Part shown: piece after piece, positions 1-13,200 of the stretch
Position numbering within the stretch: the first letter of the stretch is position 1
Layout of the letters: each line of letters starts with the position of its first letter
Program-made: the position numbers and the translations under genes
The notes under the pieces: model-generated
What the model was told of the DNA's origin: nothing
The model's input: only the letters and a program-made list of their open reading frames with translations
The model's database searches: none
Assembly (NCBI GenBank): GCA_002104895.1
Contig: MCFG01000274.1
Span: 1-64,000, forward strand
DNA from: Anaeromyces robustus
Lineage: Eukaryota; Neocallimastigomycota; Neocallimastigomycetes; Neocallimastigales; Neocallimastigaceae
Length of the DNA stretch: 64,000 nucleotides
Reading direction: 5' to 3'

Positions 1-126
1 TTTTTTTTAAAAAAAGAAATTTAATATTATTAAAAGTGGTTTTAATTATTTTTTTTTTTTTTTGGTTTGTTTGTTTTTAATTATTTTCCCCCTGAATATA
101 CAATTATATTTATTAAATTAAATCAT
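1..126. other. AT-rich 3' flank of the eIF3i gene
   Basis: Short homopolymer-rich sequence following the eIF3i stop codon on the minus strand. It presumably holds the 3' UTR. No further gene is visible before the window edge. Confidence 0.5.
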
Positions 127-2713
127 CTATTCTTCTTCGTCATATTTGAATGTGAAGTAATCTGGATCTAAATGATGTATTCTAATATAACCATCTTCAC
201 CACCACTAGCAAAACTATTTGTAATAAAACATTATTAATATTAATATATATAAAAAAATTGAATTTTAATAATATTATTATTAATTATATTTTAAATAAA
301 TAAATAAATAAATAATAAATATTATTGTTATTATTATTGAATATTAATCATAAATCAAATTACCTCTTTCCACTTGGATGGAAGGCTAAAGTATTAATTG
401 GACCGAAGTGACCCTATTTATAGATTTATATATATTTACATACTATTAATATCAAATCAACTATATAATAATAATATACGATGTTCATTTATTATTATTA
501 TTTATTTATTTACCTTAACACGACCAATTTCTTCTTGGAAGATTTTGTGGAAGAAACGAACTTCGAATTTACCAGCAGTAACACTAGTAGTAGTTACACT
601 CATAGCATCTTGACCACCACCAAGAATAATCTTTTATTATAATAATAATTAATATATAAATAGAATAAATAATATTATTAATATTTGTTTTTATAAATAA
701 TAAATAGGGAAAAAATATTTTTTTAATATATTCCTAAACTCAAATGTTTTATTAAGCTTATGTATAAATATATAAATATTTACATGGTCTTTTAATGGAG
801 AGATAGCAGCAGAATTGACTGGTCTTTCAGTTGGGTATCTCTTTAAAACCTTTAAAGTTTCATAATCATAAATGAATGAGTTAGTATCCTTAGAAGCAGT
901 AATAAAGTATGAAAGATCGTTAGAGAATTGAAGATCTTGAATAGTATCAGTGTGGTCTTTAGCTTTTCTGATTAATTCACCAGTCTTTTAATTTATATTT
1001 ATTTTGAAACAAATTTATTTTTATTTTTATTTTTATTTTTATTTTTTATCAATATTATTTTTATTATTATAAAACAAATTATAATAAGAATATATATAAA
1101 TTTATTTGTTATTAATATTAATTTAATTATTATTAATAAATTAATGACTTTTAATAAACATTAATATATTTAAATTAATTATTACCTTAGCATCGAAAAT
1201 AGAGATAGTACCATCATCATGACCAACAACAATTGTCTTGTTAAGATAACCCCATCTAGCAATGCTGAACTTAGCTTCGTTTGTAGTAATAGTCTTGTAT
1301 GGTGGTTGTTCTTTATTGTTTATATATATATATCATTAGTTTATTAATAAAAAAAATATAAAATTTATTTACTATTTAAGATAAGCTCACGTTCTTCTGG
1401 ATTTTCGGCAATTTTAACGAAATGAATAGTAGATTTATTACCCATAGTAGCATCAGTAACAAAAATAGCTTCCTTATCACCAAAGGCGAAAGCAACAGAT
1501 CTTACAGCACTCTTAGTTTCGAAAACATGGAGTTGCTTACCAGTTGTTGCTTCCCATAATCTACAAGTATTATCACCAGAACCAGTTAAAACTCTAGTTG
1601 TAGTACCTTTTTAATAATGTTAAAAAAATATTATATATTTTATAATTATTTTTAAAAGTATTTTTGGATAATTGAAAATTATTAAAAGAATAAAAAATAT
1701 TTTAGTATTTATATATATATTATATTACATATTATATTACTACATTAATAAACCATTTCTTCCAATTATATTTAATTATCATAATAATGTATAAATATAC
1801 TTGCATAATAAAATTATTATTTATTAAAATTATTATTATAATTATTTACCATTGACATCAATATCCCAGCATGTACCACCATGACCTTCATAAGTACCAA
1901 GACGTTCACCATTGTGAGAGTACCAAACAGTTGGAGTATGATCCTTAGAAACAGAGAAAAGTAAATCACCTTCACGGTTGTACTTGATCTTAGTTAATGA
2001 ACGGGTGTGTCCGTTAAGAAGAATTGGTCTCTGTTTTTTTTTTTTTTTTTTATTTTATTGATGTAATATTAAATTATAAGTATAAATTTTTGAATTAAAA
2101 AATATTATTATTATGATAGAAATTATATTTTCGATAATTAAAAAAAAAAAAAAAAAACAATAAAATTATTAGTATGATTTATATATATTAAATGTCATAT
2201 CGATTTTTAAATATTAATAATCTCCATATAAAAATTTTGATGAAAAAATATGAAATATGTTAATATTTCCTGATTTCTATTGTAAAAAACTTTTAATATA
2301 TTTTTTTTCTTTTTAAATTACAAATTTAGAAATATTTTTAAAAATATTTTTATTTTTCTTCTTCTTAATCGTTTTGAAGGACTATTATTTTACACATTTG
2401 ATTATGTATTATAAAAATTTAATATTTAAAGAATTTGAGTTTTTTCGATTTATAATCCATGTTGATAATATTTATATATCATTATTTGATATTAATAAAC
2501 TTTGATTTATAATTACTTAATCCTTATTTAACTTTTATCGTTTTTTATTATGTATTATCACCAATATTTTTATTTTCCTTTTTTCATTTATCCATTAATG
2601 ATTTATTTTATATATATGACATTTAATTACATCATTACAATCATTTCTTGATTACATTATAATATTATCAATTTATAAAAAGATAAATAAATCTTCAAAT
2701 AAAATATTACCAT
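127..2713 (-). CDS. TIF34: Translation initiation factor eIF3 subunit i (WD40 protein, TIF34 family), spliced
   Basis: Subunit i of eIF3, the cytoplasmic complex that helps load the 40S subunit and mRNA; a WD40 propeller in known family members. Exons, in coding order: 2713-2711 (ATG only, tentative), 2030-1850, 1606-1373, 1310-1186, 984-784, 630-514, 413-364, 214-127. All have GT-AG borders and join in frame to 332 aa (human eIF3i is 325). The N-terminus reads [20 protein letters not shown] and the C-terminus [18 protein letters not shown] followed by an acidic tail; both are diagnostic of this family. [16 protein letters not shown] forms the penultimate blade. The first methionine is missing from exon 2. 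The only ATG-GT sequence found between here and the next gene is at 2713-2709, hence the proposed 3-nt start exon. Family call very secure; first exon less so. Confidence 0.93.
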
Positions 2714-3658
2714 TTTAAATATATATTTTTATAAATATAAAGTATAAGTTTAAACAATAACTAAATTGTATATTTAAAATAATAATTTATATAAATAAAT
2801 TTTTCCTTGTAGAAAATAACCAAGTTAATTTATTTATATATTTGGTTATAGAAGTGCTTGTAAAAAAAAATAAAATAAAAAATCTATAAATATTATATTT
2901 ATTTAATGATAATATATTAAATATAATAACTTCTAAAATTTTAAATTAATTATAATATATTCCAATATATTTCGCCTAATTTTTTTTTTTTTAATTATTA
3001 TCCAATTATTTTTAAGACATATTTATATATATCTTTTTTTTTTTTTCATCTACATTACATTATTAATTGTACAACTAAATATTTTGTATATTTGGTATTA
3101 TATATAAAATAAACATTTAATTATATATATATATAATTTATATAAAAAAAATTTATAACAAAATAAAAATAAAAAAAAAGTTATATATCAATAAATAATT
3201 ATAGACATATTATATTATTGACTTTCTTATTACATTATATTATAAGAAATTCAATAATATTACTATTAAAAATCATAAAATTTTTATCAATAAAAAAAAT
3301 AACATTCAATATAAAATCGATAATTATTTTAATAAATATTTTATTTATTTTATTTTTATTATATTTGATTATTAAATTAAATTAAATTAAATTACATTAA
3401 CTGAAATGTAATTATATTAAATAATCATATTAATATGTTAGACATGCTTTTTTATTATATTATTTCAAAATGTTTAATACTTTTACTAAATAAATTAAGG
3501 TGTACTAATTTTTGTATTATTAAATAAATTATATTTGTATATATTGATGAATTAATAAATAATTTGTAATTTATGAAATAAATTATATCTCAATTATTTC
3601 ATATATTTGAAATGTGTTATTTTTAATCATATTTTTTTTCATTTAAAAATCATTTATT
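2714..3658. other. Intergenic AT-rich spacer
   Basis: Spacer between the eIF3i start and the Rpb12 stop. It contains only short A/T runs and TA-rich words. No open frame with family resemblance and no RNA gene was seen. It must contain the eIF3i promoter. Confidence 0.6.
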
Positions 3659-4112
3659 TTAACGAGCTTCAAATTGAACCACTTTTAAGAATGTTTTATT
3701 AAATATAAAGAATATATATATAAAAAATGAAACAATTAATGTTTATATTTTATAAATATTTTTTATAATGTACATTTAATTTAATATTATAAATATATTT
3801 AAGTATCTTACTTCTTTTAGTTCTCTTTTTATACATAATTCTGTGACCACAGTCTCTGCATCTAATTGGTTCCTTAGCACGGATTTCATTTTCAACGCCG
3901 CAATCTTCAAATATATAATTAAGTTATTAAAAATTCAAAAACATTTAATAAAAAAATAGTATTTATATAGTATTTTTATCAATAAATATTACTTTTTAAT
4001 AATATTATTTATAAAATATCTATATAATTTAATAAAATCTAATACCTCCACAAATATATGTAATTCTTTGTGGACTTTGAGTTCTAAGATCACCATAAAA
4101 TTGTGATGACAT
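3659..4112 (-). CDS. RPB12: RNA polymerase I/II/III shared subunit Rpb12 (ABC10-alpha), spliced
   Basis: Smallest subunit common to the three nuclear RNA polymerases, a zinc-ribbon protein. Exons 4112-4046, 3904-3812 and 3681-3659 join in frame with GT-AG introns to give 60 aa. The zinc ribbon has Cys pairs in YICGDCG and RCRDCGHR. The family-defining [10 protein letters not shown] follows, and the protein ends VQFEAR, close to the VVFDAR tail of human Rpb12. The third exon is only 23 nt. The 13-19 residues before the first zinc ligand are variable in this family, so the start at [10 protein letters not shown] is plausible and is the only in-frame ATG. Identification is very secure. Confidence 0.95.
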
Positions 4113-5113
4113 TTTCAAATAAATATTTAAATAATGATATTTAAATTTTAAAAAAAAAAATTCAATTATTATAAATGTTTAAAAATTTTAATCATAATTA
4201 ATAATATATTTAATACATTATATATTTATTATACATACATTATGCCATTGACCAATCATTGTAACTATTTATATATTTATGTAATATAGTATTATAATTA
4301 AATATTCAATAAAAATATTAACAATAAATGTGGATTAAGCAGTGTTAAAATATATTTAAGTTAATAAACTAGTTGCTTTTATTTCAAAAAAAAAAAAAAA
4401 AAAAAAAAAAAATAAAAATTCTTTATTATATATATTTATTTTTTATTTTATTTTTATTTTTTATTTATTTTATTTATATTATAATTTAAATTAATTTTGT
4501 ATTATTATTTTATGTTTTATTTCTTCATTTTAATATATTTATGCTATTTTATTTTATATTTTATTTTATTTTATTTTATTTATTTATTATTTTCAAATTT
4601 TATATTTTGTTTTAATTATTTTTATAATTATTATTGGTTAAATATATATATTTCGTATATATATTTATTATTTATTTTTACTATTTTATTACTTTTTTAA
4701 TTATGTTTTGTAATGAGATAATAAAGATAGTTTAAAAGATTATATATAATCCTAGTACTATATCTATTTTTATATATTCAAAATTATATTTAATAAGAAA
4801 ACAAGGATTTAAAATCTTTTTATTAAATTAGAAAGGAGTTTAATATTATTAATATATTGTTATTATTTAATAAAATAAGTATATAAATTATTAAAAATGC
4901 TTCCTAAATAATAATTTTTATGATATTAAATTTTACTAATAAAATATTAACATAATTTACTCATGTTAATGCTTTATTATATAAATACTACTGATTAATA
5001 AATTTAATAAATATGTTGTTTTGTAGTTATTAAAGAAAAGTAAAAACAAAAAACAAATACCAAAAAACAAAAAGAAAATAAATTTCTTTTTTATATTTGA
5101 TAATTCCCAAAGA
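4113..5113. other. Intergenic AT-rich spacer
   Basis: Contains a run of about 26 A near 4386-4411 and T-rich stretches. The small open frames here encode Tyr/Phe/Ile-rich low-complexity peptides typical of random AT-rich DNA. No gene seen. Confidence 0.6.
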
Positions 5114-5935
5114 TTAAAACTGCTTTATAAATTTAGTATGTCTTCCTTCAGCAATAATGTTTTTCGTTTTTCCATTGTATAGTTCTACAACAGTAAAAGC
5201 CAAAGAACGTCCTAGTTTTTCACATTTAGCTTCAACAAAAATCTCATCTCCTACTTTAGCCCCTCTCAAAAATGATACATTGATATCCGCAGAAACATGT
5301 TTTGAATATTTTTCACCATATGAAGAAACAGATAATGAACCAACAACATCAATTAATGATGAAATAAAGCCACCATGTAAACCACCATGATGATTGGTTT
5401 GTTCCTATAAATTAATGAATTAATATTTAAATTTATATATATATGTATATATATATTAATTATATTATATATAATAAAAAAAAGATTGTATATAAATTTT
5501 TAATTGTTATAAAAATTTGGTTTTTAAATATACCTTTTGGACAATGAATTTCATTACAACTCTTCCAGGATGATTTGATTCTTCTTCAACTATTTCTAAA
5601 TTTTTAAAATTAATAGCATCAAAACCATCACTAGTTATATATTGTTTCCAAGATTCTTTTACAAATTCTAATGAATTTTTTGAATTTTGAATATCATTTG
5701 TTTTATTCAAATGTGCAACTTTATCATATCCGAGAATATTATTAGCTTCGTTGGAATGTTTCGAATAGTCAAAAGTTGAAGCTTTAGAAAGAGGAGTTGA
5801 TGAAAAATTCTGTGAATGTAAAGCTAATTGAGTTTTTGAATTTATAAAATTTCTTAATTGAAAACATTTTGGAATAACAATTTTGCTACTTGATTTTAAT
5901 AGCTGTTTAGAATTAGTAATGTTTAGTAATGACAT
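5114..5935 (-). CDS. Hotdog-fold acyl-CoA thioesterase (Them2/ACOT13-like) with N-terminal leader
   Basis: Predicted to hydrolyse acyl-CoA to free acid and CoA. Exon 1 5935-5534 and exon 2 5404-5114 join in phase 0 to 230 aa. The catalytic part is residues about 110-230. It carries the hotdog signature GGLHGGF with the following helix SSLIDVVGS (its Asp in the position of the catalytic acid of Them2). Further matches are HVSADINVSFLRGAKVGDEI and the C-terminal strand AEGRHTKFI, which matches human ACOT13 (GRHTKH). The first ~50 residues are an extension rich in Lys/Arg, Ser, Asn and Leu with no acidic residue, and they resemble a mitochondrial or hydrogenosomal presequence. Family members are cytosolic or mitochondrial. 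Enzyme class is secure; substrate and compartment are inference. Confidence 0.88.
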
Positions 5936-6113
5936 ATTGTATTTAAAATATAATTTAAGATGTCTTTATTAATAAATTTATAATTTTATCTTCTTGTTAT
6001 TATATAATTTTTTATACATATATATATATATATATTTTTTTTTTTGAAAAAATAAATTATGGAATTTTTAAAATTTTTAAGTATTAAAATTAATTAAAAG
6101 CATAAACAAAATA

Positions 6114-6114
6114 A

Positions 6115-6149
<35 letters not shown>

Positions 6150-6193
6150 ATATATATATATATATATAAATAAATAAATTAATAAATAAATAA

Positions 6194-6249
<56 letters not shown>

Positions 6250-6342
6250 ATGCAATATTTCTAAATATTGGTCAATAATAAGAAAGTTATTCATTTATTT
6301 ATTTATTTATTTATTTATTTATATATTTATATATTTATATAT

Positions 6343-6393
<51 letters not shown>

Positions 6394-6398
6394 TTATT
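6114..6398. repeat. Opposed (AAAT)n and (ATTT)n microsatellites
   Basis: An AAAT array with a TA-rich interruption (about 6114-6249) is followed after roughly 45 bp by an ATTT array (about 6294-6394). The two arrays are complementary and could pair into a hairpin. Six-frame translation gives only a LFIYLFIY-type peptide, which is not a gene. Confidence 0.85.
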
Positions 6399-7819
6399 TT
6401 CATCTTAAAAAATATTTATCCAAATTATCCAATGTAGTTTAATATATATTTAATATATTATAATATATTATTAATATATATTATATATTATAATAAAAAA
6501 TATTATACAGAATTTGATCAAATATGAATTCTAATATATAAAACAAATATATTTCACATAATTAAATAAATATATTAAGTAAATTAAATTATTTTATGAT
6601 TGTTTTAATTAAAAATTTTTTTTTAACTTTAAAAAAAAAATATTAACCAATCATTTTCAAAATAATTTAAAAATATTTTATGGAGGGGTTTAATATTATA
6701 ATTTTAAAATTTTTTCTTAGCAGTTACTTTTTTGTAAAGCTTCGTGTATGATTTAATAATAGCATATTATTAAAATATAAAACAATTTTTATAATATTAA
6801 TTATAATAACAATAATATTATAATAACAATTATATAAATTATAATTTATTTTTATTATTATCATTATTTTTAATTATTATAATTTTTATATGTATAAATA
6901 GAATTAAGTTATTTTCTTTTAAACGCTTTAAATAATTGGTATAATAATATGATAAATAACTATTATTAATATTACTAATACACATATACACATGATATTG
7001 ACTGTCATGTCATAAAAAAAAATAAAAAACGTTAATTTATGTATATGTTTATATTATTTAGAAATATTTTAATAACTTAAAAAAGTTAAAATGTAAATCA
7101 AATAATAATTATTTTTGAAAAAATATATAATATATAATTATATTTTATAATAAAAAAACTTTTTTTTTCATAATTGAATAGTATATTATATTAAAGTTCA
7201 TATTTATATATAATTATATAATTACTAGGCGATTCTAGATAAATAATTACAAATAATTTTAATTATCAATTATAATCATATATTAAAAGAATTGGTTAAT
7301 TATCGTTATAATTAATTCTTAATTAGAATTTTATAATAGAATTTTTGATTATCAAATAAATTATAACATAAACTTGAAAGTATAATATAATTTATATACC
7401 AATATTAGCTTTATTTTATTTCTTTTTTTTTTTTTTTTATTATTATAATATTAAAAAATACTAAAAATAATCTAAAAAATTGCAATAAAAAAAGTTAATG
7501 ATATTATCGTATTAGTTGATGATATTACATTGATCCTTTATAAAAATAAATATATATATATTTTATTTAAATTATTTAAACTATTTTTACCTTTTAACTC
7601 TATTTGCTATAAGATTACGATAATATCAGTTAATACATTTAAAAATATTAGTTAATATATATTTAAAAATTACTACTAGACAACACATATGTCATAGTAT
7701 AGTAAACTTTATTATTCTCAATTATCATTATTATTGATTATAGTATTAAAAAATTAAGTGATTATTTATTAATTTAAATATTTTTTTACAAAAGTTTTAC
7801 AGAATATAGAAACTAAGCA

Positions 7820-7887
7820 TTAAATATAATTGCAAATAATATTTTATTAATAATTATTAATAAAATATTATTTGTAATTATATTTAA
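7820..7887. repeat. 68-bp loopless palindrome
   Basis: The 34-bp arms 7820-7853 and 7854-7887 are reverse complements except for one position, which would be a G-U pair in plus-strand RNA. There is no spacer between arms. Both ends read TTAA. It could be a MITE-like remnant or a structural element; no coding capacity. Confidence 0.7.
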
Positions 7888-10073
7888 TAATTCCTAAATA
7901 TTTAAGTTAAATAATGATTATTTTATAATTAAAAATTAGAGCTATCATTATATAACTTAAATATTTATAATTACAGACATTTTATTAATATTGATATAGG
8001 GAATAATAATTGATGTTCTTTACTTTTTTTTCTTTATATTAAAATTGTATTAATATCCAATATTTATATACCGATTTTATATTTAAATAAACTTTTTTAT
8101 ATATATATATTATATTTAATATTACACTATGTTGTTTTTTGTTTAACATAGTTGATTTAGGGGAATTTTTCATGTATTATTTAATATTATAATAATAAAT
8201 ATTCAATAATAACAATACAATATACATATTAAATAGTGAATGTTTTTAAAAAATTTTTTTATACTAAAATAATGAAATAAAAGAATTTATATATATAGGA
8301 TTAAAAACATGAAGAATAATTTTAATAAAAGTTATTATTATAATAATTATATAAATTATATAATAATTAAATGATATGATATATAAAAGTTAATATAATA
8401 TTCATTATTATCATTTTTTTATTATATACATATATAATTATTTTAATTAATGCGCTTATTTAAAAAAAGAATCATTAATAAAAGATTATTACTAAATAAG
8501 GACAGTTTTATTAGTTCATTTTTTATTTTATTTTATTTTTTTTTTTTTTTATTAGAATTAAACTTGTTATTTTTAAGTTTTTCATGTCTACAATATATAA
8601 CCTGTTATGTAAAAAAAAATACAAATACATTGTATAAATACAATATATTACAATATATTAACATAATATATTAAATTTAATAGTTACTTTATTATATTAT
8701 TACTATATATTAATATATAAATCAATATATTTTCTATATATTATAATATATACTTTTTTTAAAGAATAGTTGTAACTTAAATAAATATAAATATTTGGTA
8801 GTCTACATTTATTAAATCTATATTGCTCACCAAATGGTTAATTAATAGTATTAATATATTATGCTTATATTATAATACATTAATAATATATTATTAATTC
8901 TTTGTTTCTTTTTTAACATTTTAATACAATTACATATATAATATATAATTCTACAAAAATTATCAATATTAAATATTATAAATAATAACAATTTTTATAA
9001 TAATAAATAATAGAATCATCATATAATCTTTAATCTTTCAAATAATAATAAATAATAATCAATAATTAAATAGAATTATTATAATAGTATTAAATTCTAT
9101 TTAATATAGTTTAAATTATAGAATAGAATTTATTAAATTTGATATTATTAATATATTAATAATATCAAATTATATATATAATAATATATCTTAATTTTTT
9201 TTTTTAAAGTATATATATAAATGTTAATTCTAATTATTTTAGAAATTATTTTAGTATTTTTTTATTCTTTTTTATATTTATTTATTATTATCTTTTAATT
9301 TGTTATATAAATTTGTTATTTTCATATAGATTAAAAAAACGAAAAAATTATTCTTATATTATTTATTAGCATATTATAACTAAATTTAATTTATTATTAT
9401 TATTATTATTTTTATTTTTTTTTTTTTTTTTTTTTTTTAGATTTTTTTGTAGAAAATCATTTTTATCATTTTTTAAATTATTTCCAATTTCCCATTTTTA
9501 ATAATCATACCCTATTTAAACAACTCAATTCAAATACCAAACATTATAAGGATAAAGTAAAATAAAAAAATTAATACGTATCTTCAAAAATAGTATTTTG
9601 TTTTTCAAGAATAACAATTTAAAAAAGAAAGTAGAAAAAAACTTATAAATAATATCGGAAACTTTAAACTCAGTATTTTGGATAAATCAAGTGTTAGTTC
9701 ATTTATTTAAAACAATTATATATTTAAATAATAAATGTTCATACCTTTTTTTTTTTTTTTGATGTAACAGAATAAGAAATAATAAAAGTTAAAAAAATAA
9801 AGATTTAATTTAGTTATTAATTCAATGAAATTAATAATTGATAAATTAAATATCAATTCATAAGCAAACTAGTAATAATTTGATAGTTAAAAATTATATA
9901 GATATAAATATATGTATATACATTTTTAATTTTTTATTATAATCTATACTATATTTAAGCAGTAGGAAAAAAAAAAAAGAAATTTATAAATTGAGCTTTT
10001 GTAAATTAATCAATTTCATAAAAAAAAAATCAAAATCGAGAAAAAATTTGAAACACCAATACATAAGATAATT

Positions 10074-10104
<31 letters not shown>

Positions 10105-10291
10105 TAAGGGAATTATTTTATATATAAGATATAAAAAAAGTTATCTATTTGTTTTATATATTTATGAGAAAAGAAAAAAAATAATATATTTTTTCTTTTT
10201 TATTAATCTGATATTTCATAAAAGAATTAATTTAAATATATCTTAAAATTAATTCAGTGTTTTTTCCTTTAACTTTTCATATATATTCTTA

Positions 10292-13200
10292 ATGAAAATG
10301 GAAGAAGAACAATGGAATTATAATACAAATGATTTAAAAAGAGATAGTACCTCCAATCATTTAAAGTAAATGTCATATAATTTAAAGTAATTTTAATTAT
10401 TTAATTCATTGCTAATATATATTTAATTGTACTTTTATATGTTCTATTTTACAATAATTATATATATATTTAAAAATAAAAGGGATAAATTAATAAATCA
10501 TGATTTTCTTGAAGGAAAAGATTTTTTATTAACGAATTATATAAAAGACAATTTCTTTTTAAAGAATAAAAATTCTTTTACATATGATAATACAAAGTAT
10601 GCATACGTTTTTTTTATATTAATATTGTATATTATTGTTTTTAAAATAATAATAATATTCATTTTTCCTTTTTATTTTATTATTTTTTTAATCTTATTTT
10701 TTTGTTCGTTCTTTATAAATTTATTTTCAATTAGTGACTATAAATTCAACAGTAAGTTAAATATAATTATATCATTTATTTTATTTAATTTATTTTATAA
10801 TGAATTATAAAAATAATTTTAAATAAAACTTTTATTATTATTATAAAATAAATAATGTAGTTCCTGGTTATAGTATTGAAAGTTTGTCTGATGGAACATA
10901 TGTTTCGGATGATCAATTATCAGCGATAACAATCATTTCTTCAACAAATGATGATACAGAAGCAGAAAGTAAACATGATATATTTCTAATTGATGATTAT
11001 TCAAATCATAGTTTAGATAATTTTAATCATTCGGAATCTGAATTTATTACTCATCAACTTTTTGATATAAATAATCAAAGTTTAAATGAAGATTATAAAG
11101 AAAGAGATAATATTTCAAATAACATTAATAATGAAATTGCAAATAATTCATCTATATTAAAAGAACATTCAATATCAAATTCATTTTTTTTGAATTTAAA
11201 TAAAGGTGATTATAATCAATTTGTTAAAGACGACTTTCTAGATATTGGATTAATATGTAATAAAGAAAAAGATAATGATGAACAACATTCAATTAAGTCA
11301 AATTATGGTATTAGTGAAGATACATATATAAATTCTGACAATAGTGATAATTCACCGAAACGTGATTGTTATCTTGATAATCATTTTTCAATGTTAGATT
11401 ATGATGAAGATCATTATCAACATTTAAAAAATGAAGATTCAAAATTTTATCCATGTTCAAGTGATTGTAATAATAATAAATATATATTATCTAATTTATA
11501 TAATGATGAACTGAATAATATTTGTTCAGTAAAAAATAGTGATATTGATCCTCATCATACATATGGTGAAATCAATGAAATAGAAGAAGGAATTGGAGAA
11601 GAAGAAGAAGATAATGATGAAGAAGAAGACATTGAAATTATTATAGCTTCAGAATCACCAACACCTCCTCCATTATTTTATAAGAAAATGGCGGAAATTC
11701 GAAAGAGCAAAAAATCATTAATTAATATTGAAAATGAAAATAGTAATGAAAAAAATAATGCATTTTCATCGAATAAACGCCATAAAAAACATAAATATAA
11801 TCGTAATAATCATTCAAAAAATAATAAAAATTCTAAATCATCTTCTCATTGTGAGCCTAGTACTATTTCTATTGAAGATTATATCGATCATTCTACTAAT
11901 TTGATTTTTTCAAATAATAATAGTAATAATAATAACAAAAAGAAAAAGACTAATAATAAACATTTTAATCTTAAATCGAAAAATTCTTCATCTTATATTT
12001 CTGTAAATAATTTTAATAATTCTAATAGTAAATCTAATACTAATTCCATGAATTCTAAAAGTATTAATCATGCACCTAATAGAGATGAAAATAATGAACT
12101 TTCATCATCATGGCCTTCATTAGCTAGTTTATATTTATCGAATAATAATAATTCTAATTCAAAAGTCAACAAAAAAGAAAACGAGGTTAAAATAAATGTA
12201 AATTCATCATTAACTTCAGTTAAAGATAAAGTCTTATCAAATAATGTACCCTCTACTTCAGCATTACAAAGTCAAGATAGTCATAGTAACAACAACAAAA
12301 AAAATAGTTCAAAGCTATATAGTTTATCAGGAAAATTTTCTTATTTATCTTTATTATCAAACATTAATTCATCATTTCATATGAATACTAATTCGTCAAC
12401 TCCATTTGTTAAAATAAAAGAGAATTCTTCTAATTATAATAATCATTATAATCATAATATATTTGAAAATAATGATAATGATGAAAATCATGATACCAAT
12501 AATAATAATGAAGAAATTCCATTATCAAATGAAAAAGATAAAATTGTAGATTATTTTTTTGCTTCAAAAAAATCTACTACTTGTATTACATCTATAAATT
12601 CATCATTGTTTTTAGTTAATTGCCCGAACTCTGTAAAGAATACGTCATCAAAATTAAAAAGTTTTAATTTTTTTGCACAAGATGATTTACTTGAAGATAA
12701 TATAAGTGAAGAAGATCATAATAATAATAATAGCTGTAATAATAACAATGATGATTTTTTAAGTGATATTAAGAAAGATAGTATTATTCTTGATTCATTT
12801 CCTAAAAAATCAAATCTTACACATTCTTTATCGCAATCAAATTTAGTATATCAAAATGAAACGAATTCTAGTAATAATATTTCATTAATTGGTACTTCAT
12901 CCTCACCCTCTACATTAACTATTTCTTCTACAAATTCATCACCTTTATTTGATTCAACTTTAGCATTTTCAGTTTCTTCAAATTCATCTTCTACAGTTAA
13001 TTCTACTTCATTATCTATACCAAGTTTAGAAAATATACCATATCATTATTCAGAAAATCAAATAATTATTCCTTCTCCATCATTGTCAAATAGTCACATT
13101 GATGATATTGATAAATCAGTTATATTTTGTCATAATGATGGTAGTGAGCACGATATGACATTTTATAAAAATGATTTAAATATTTCCTCATTGCCTGTAT

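Larger units (their letters stand above)
5936..10291. other. Long intergenic repeat-rich spacer
   Basis: 4.4 kb of almost pure A/T sequence with microsatellites (6114-6398), a long palindrome (7820-7887) and homopolymers (for example 9417-9439 T). The frames at 8450-8674 and 6094-6294 are low complexity. No coding region or RNA gene could be supported. Confidence 0.6.

Noticed and set aside
398-613. 71-codon plus-strand frame
   Set aside because: Antisense to eIF3i exons 6 and 7 and the intron between them.
10427-10810. 127-codon plus-strand frame taken as a separate gene
   Set aside because: Only its middle (10483-10596) reads as normal protein and has GT-AG borders; it is exon 2 of the Asn/Ser-rich gene and the rest is intron.
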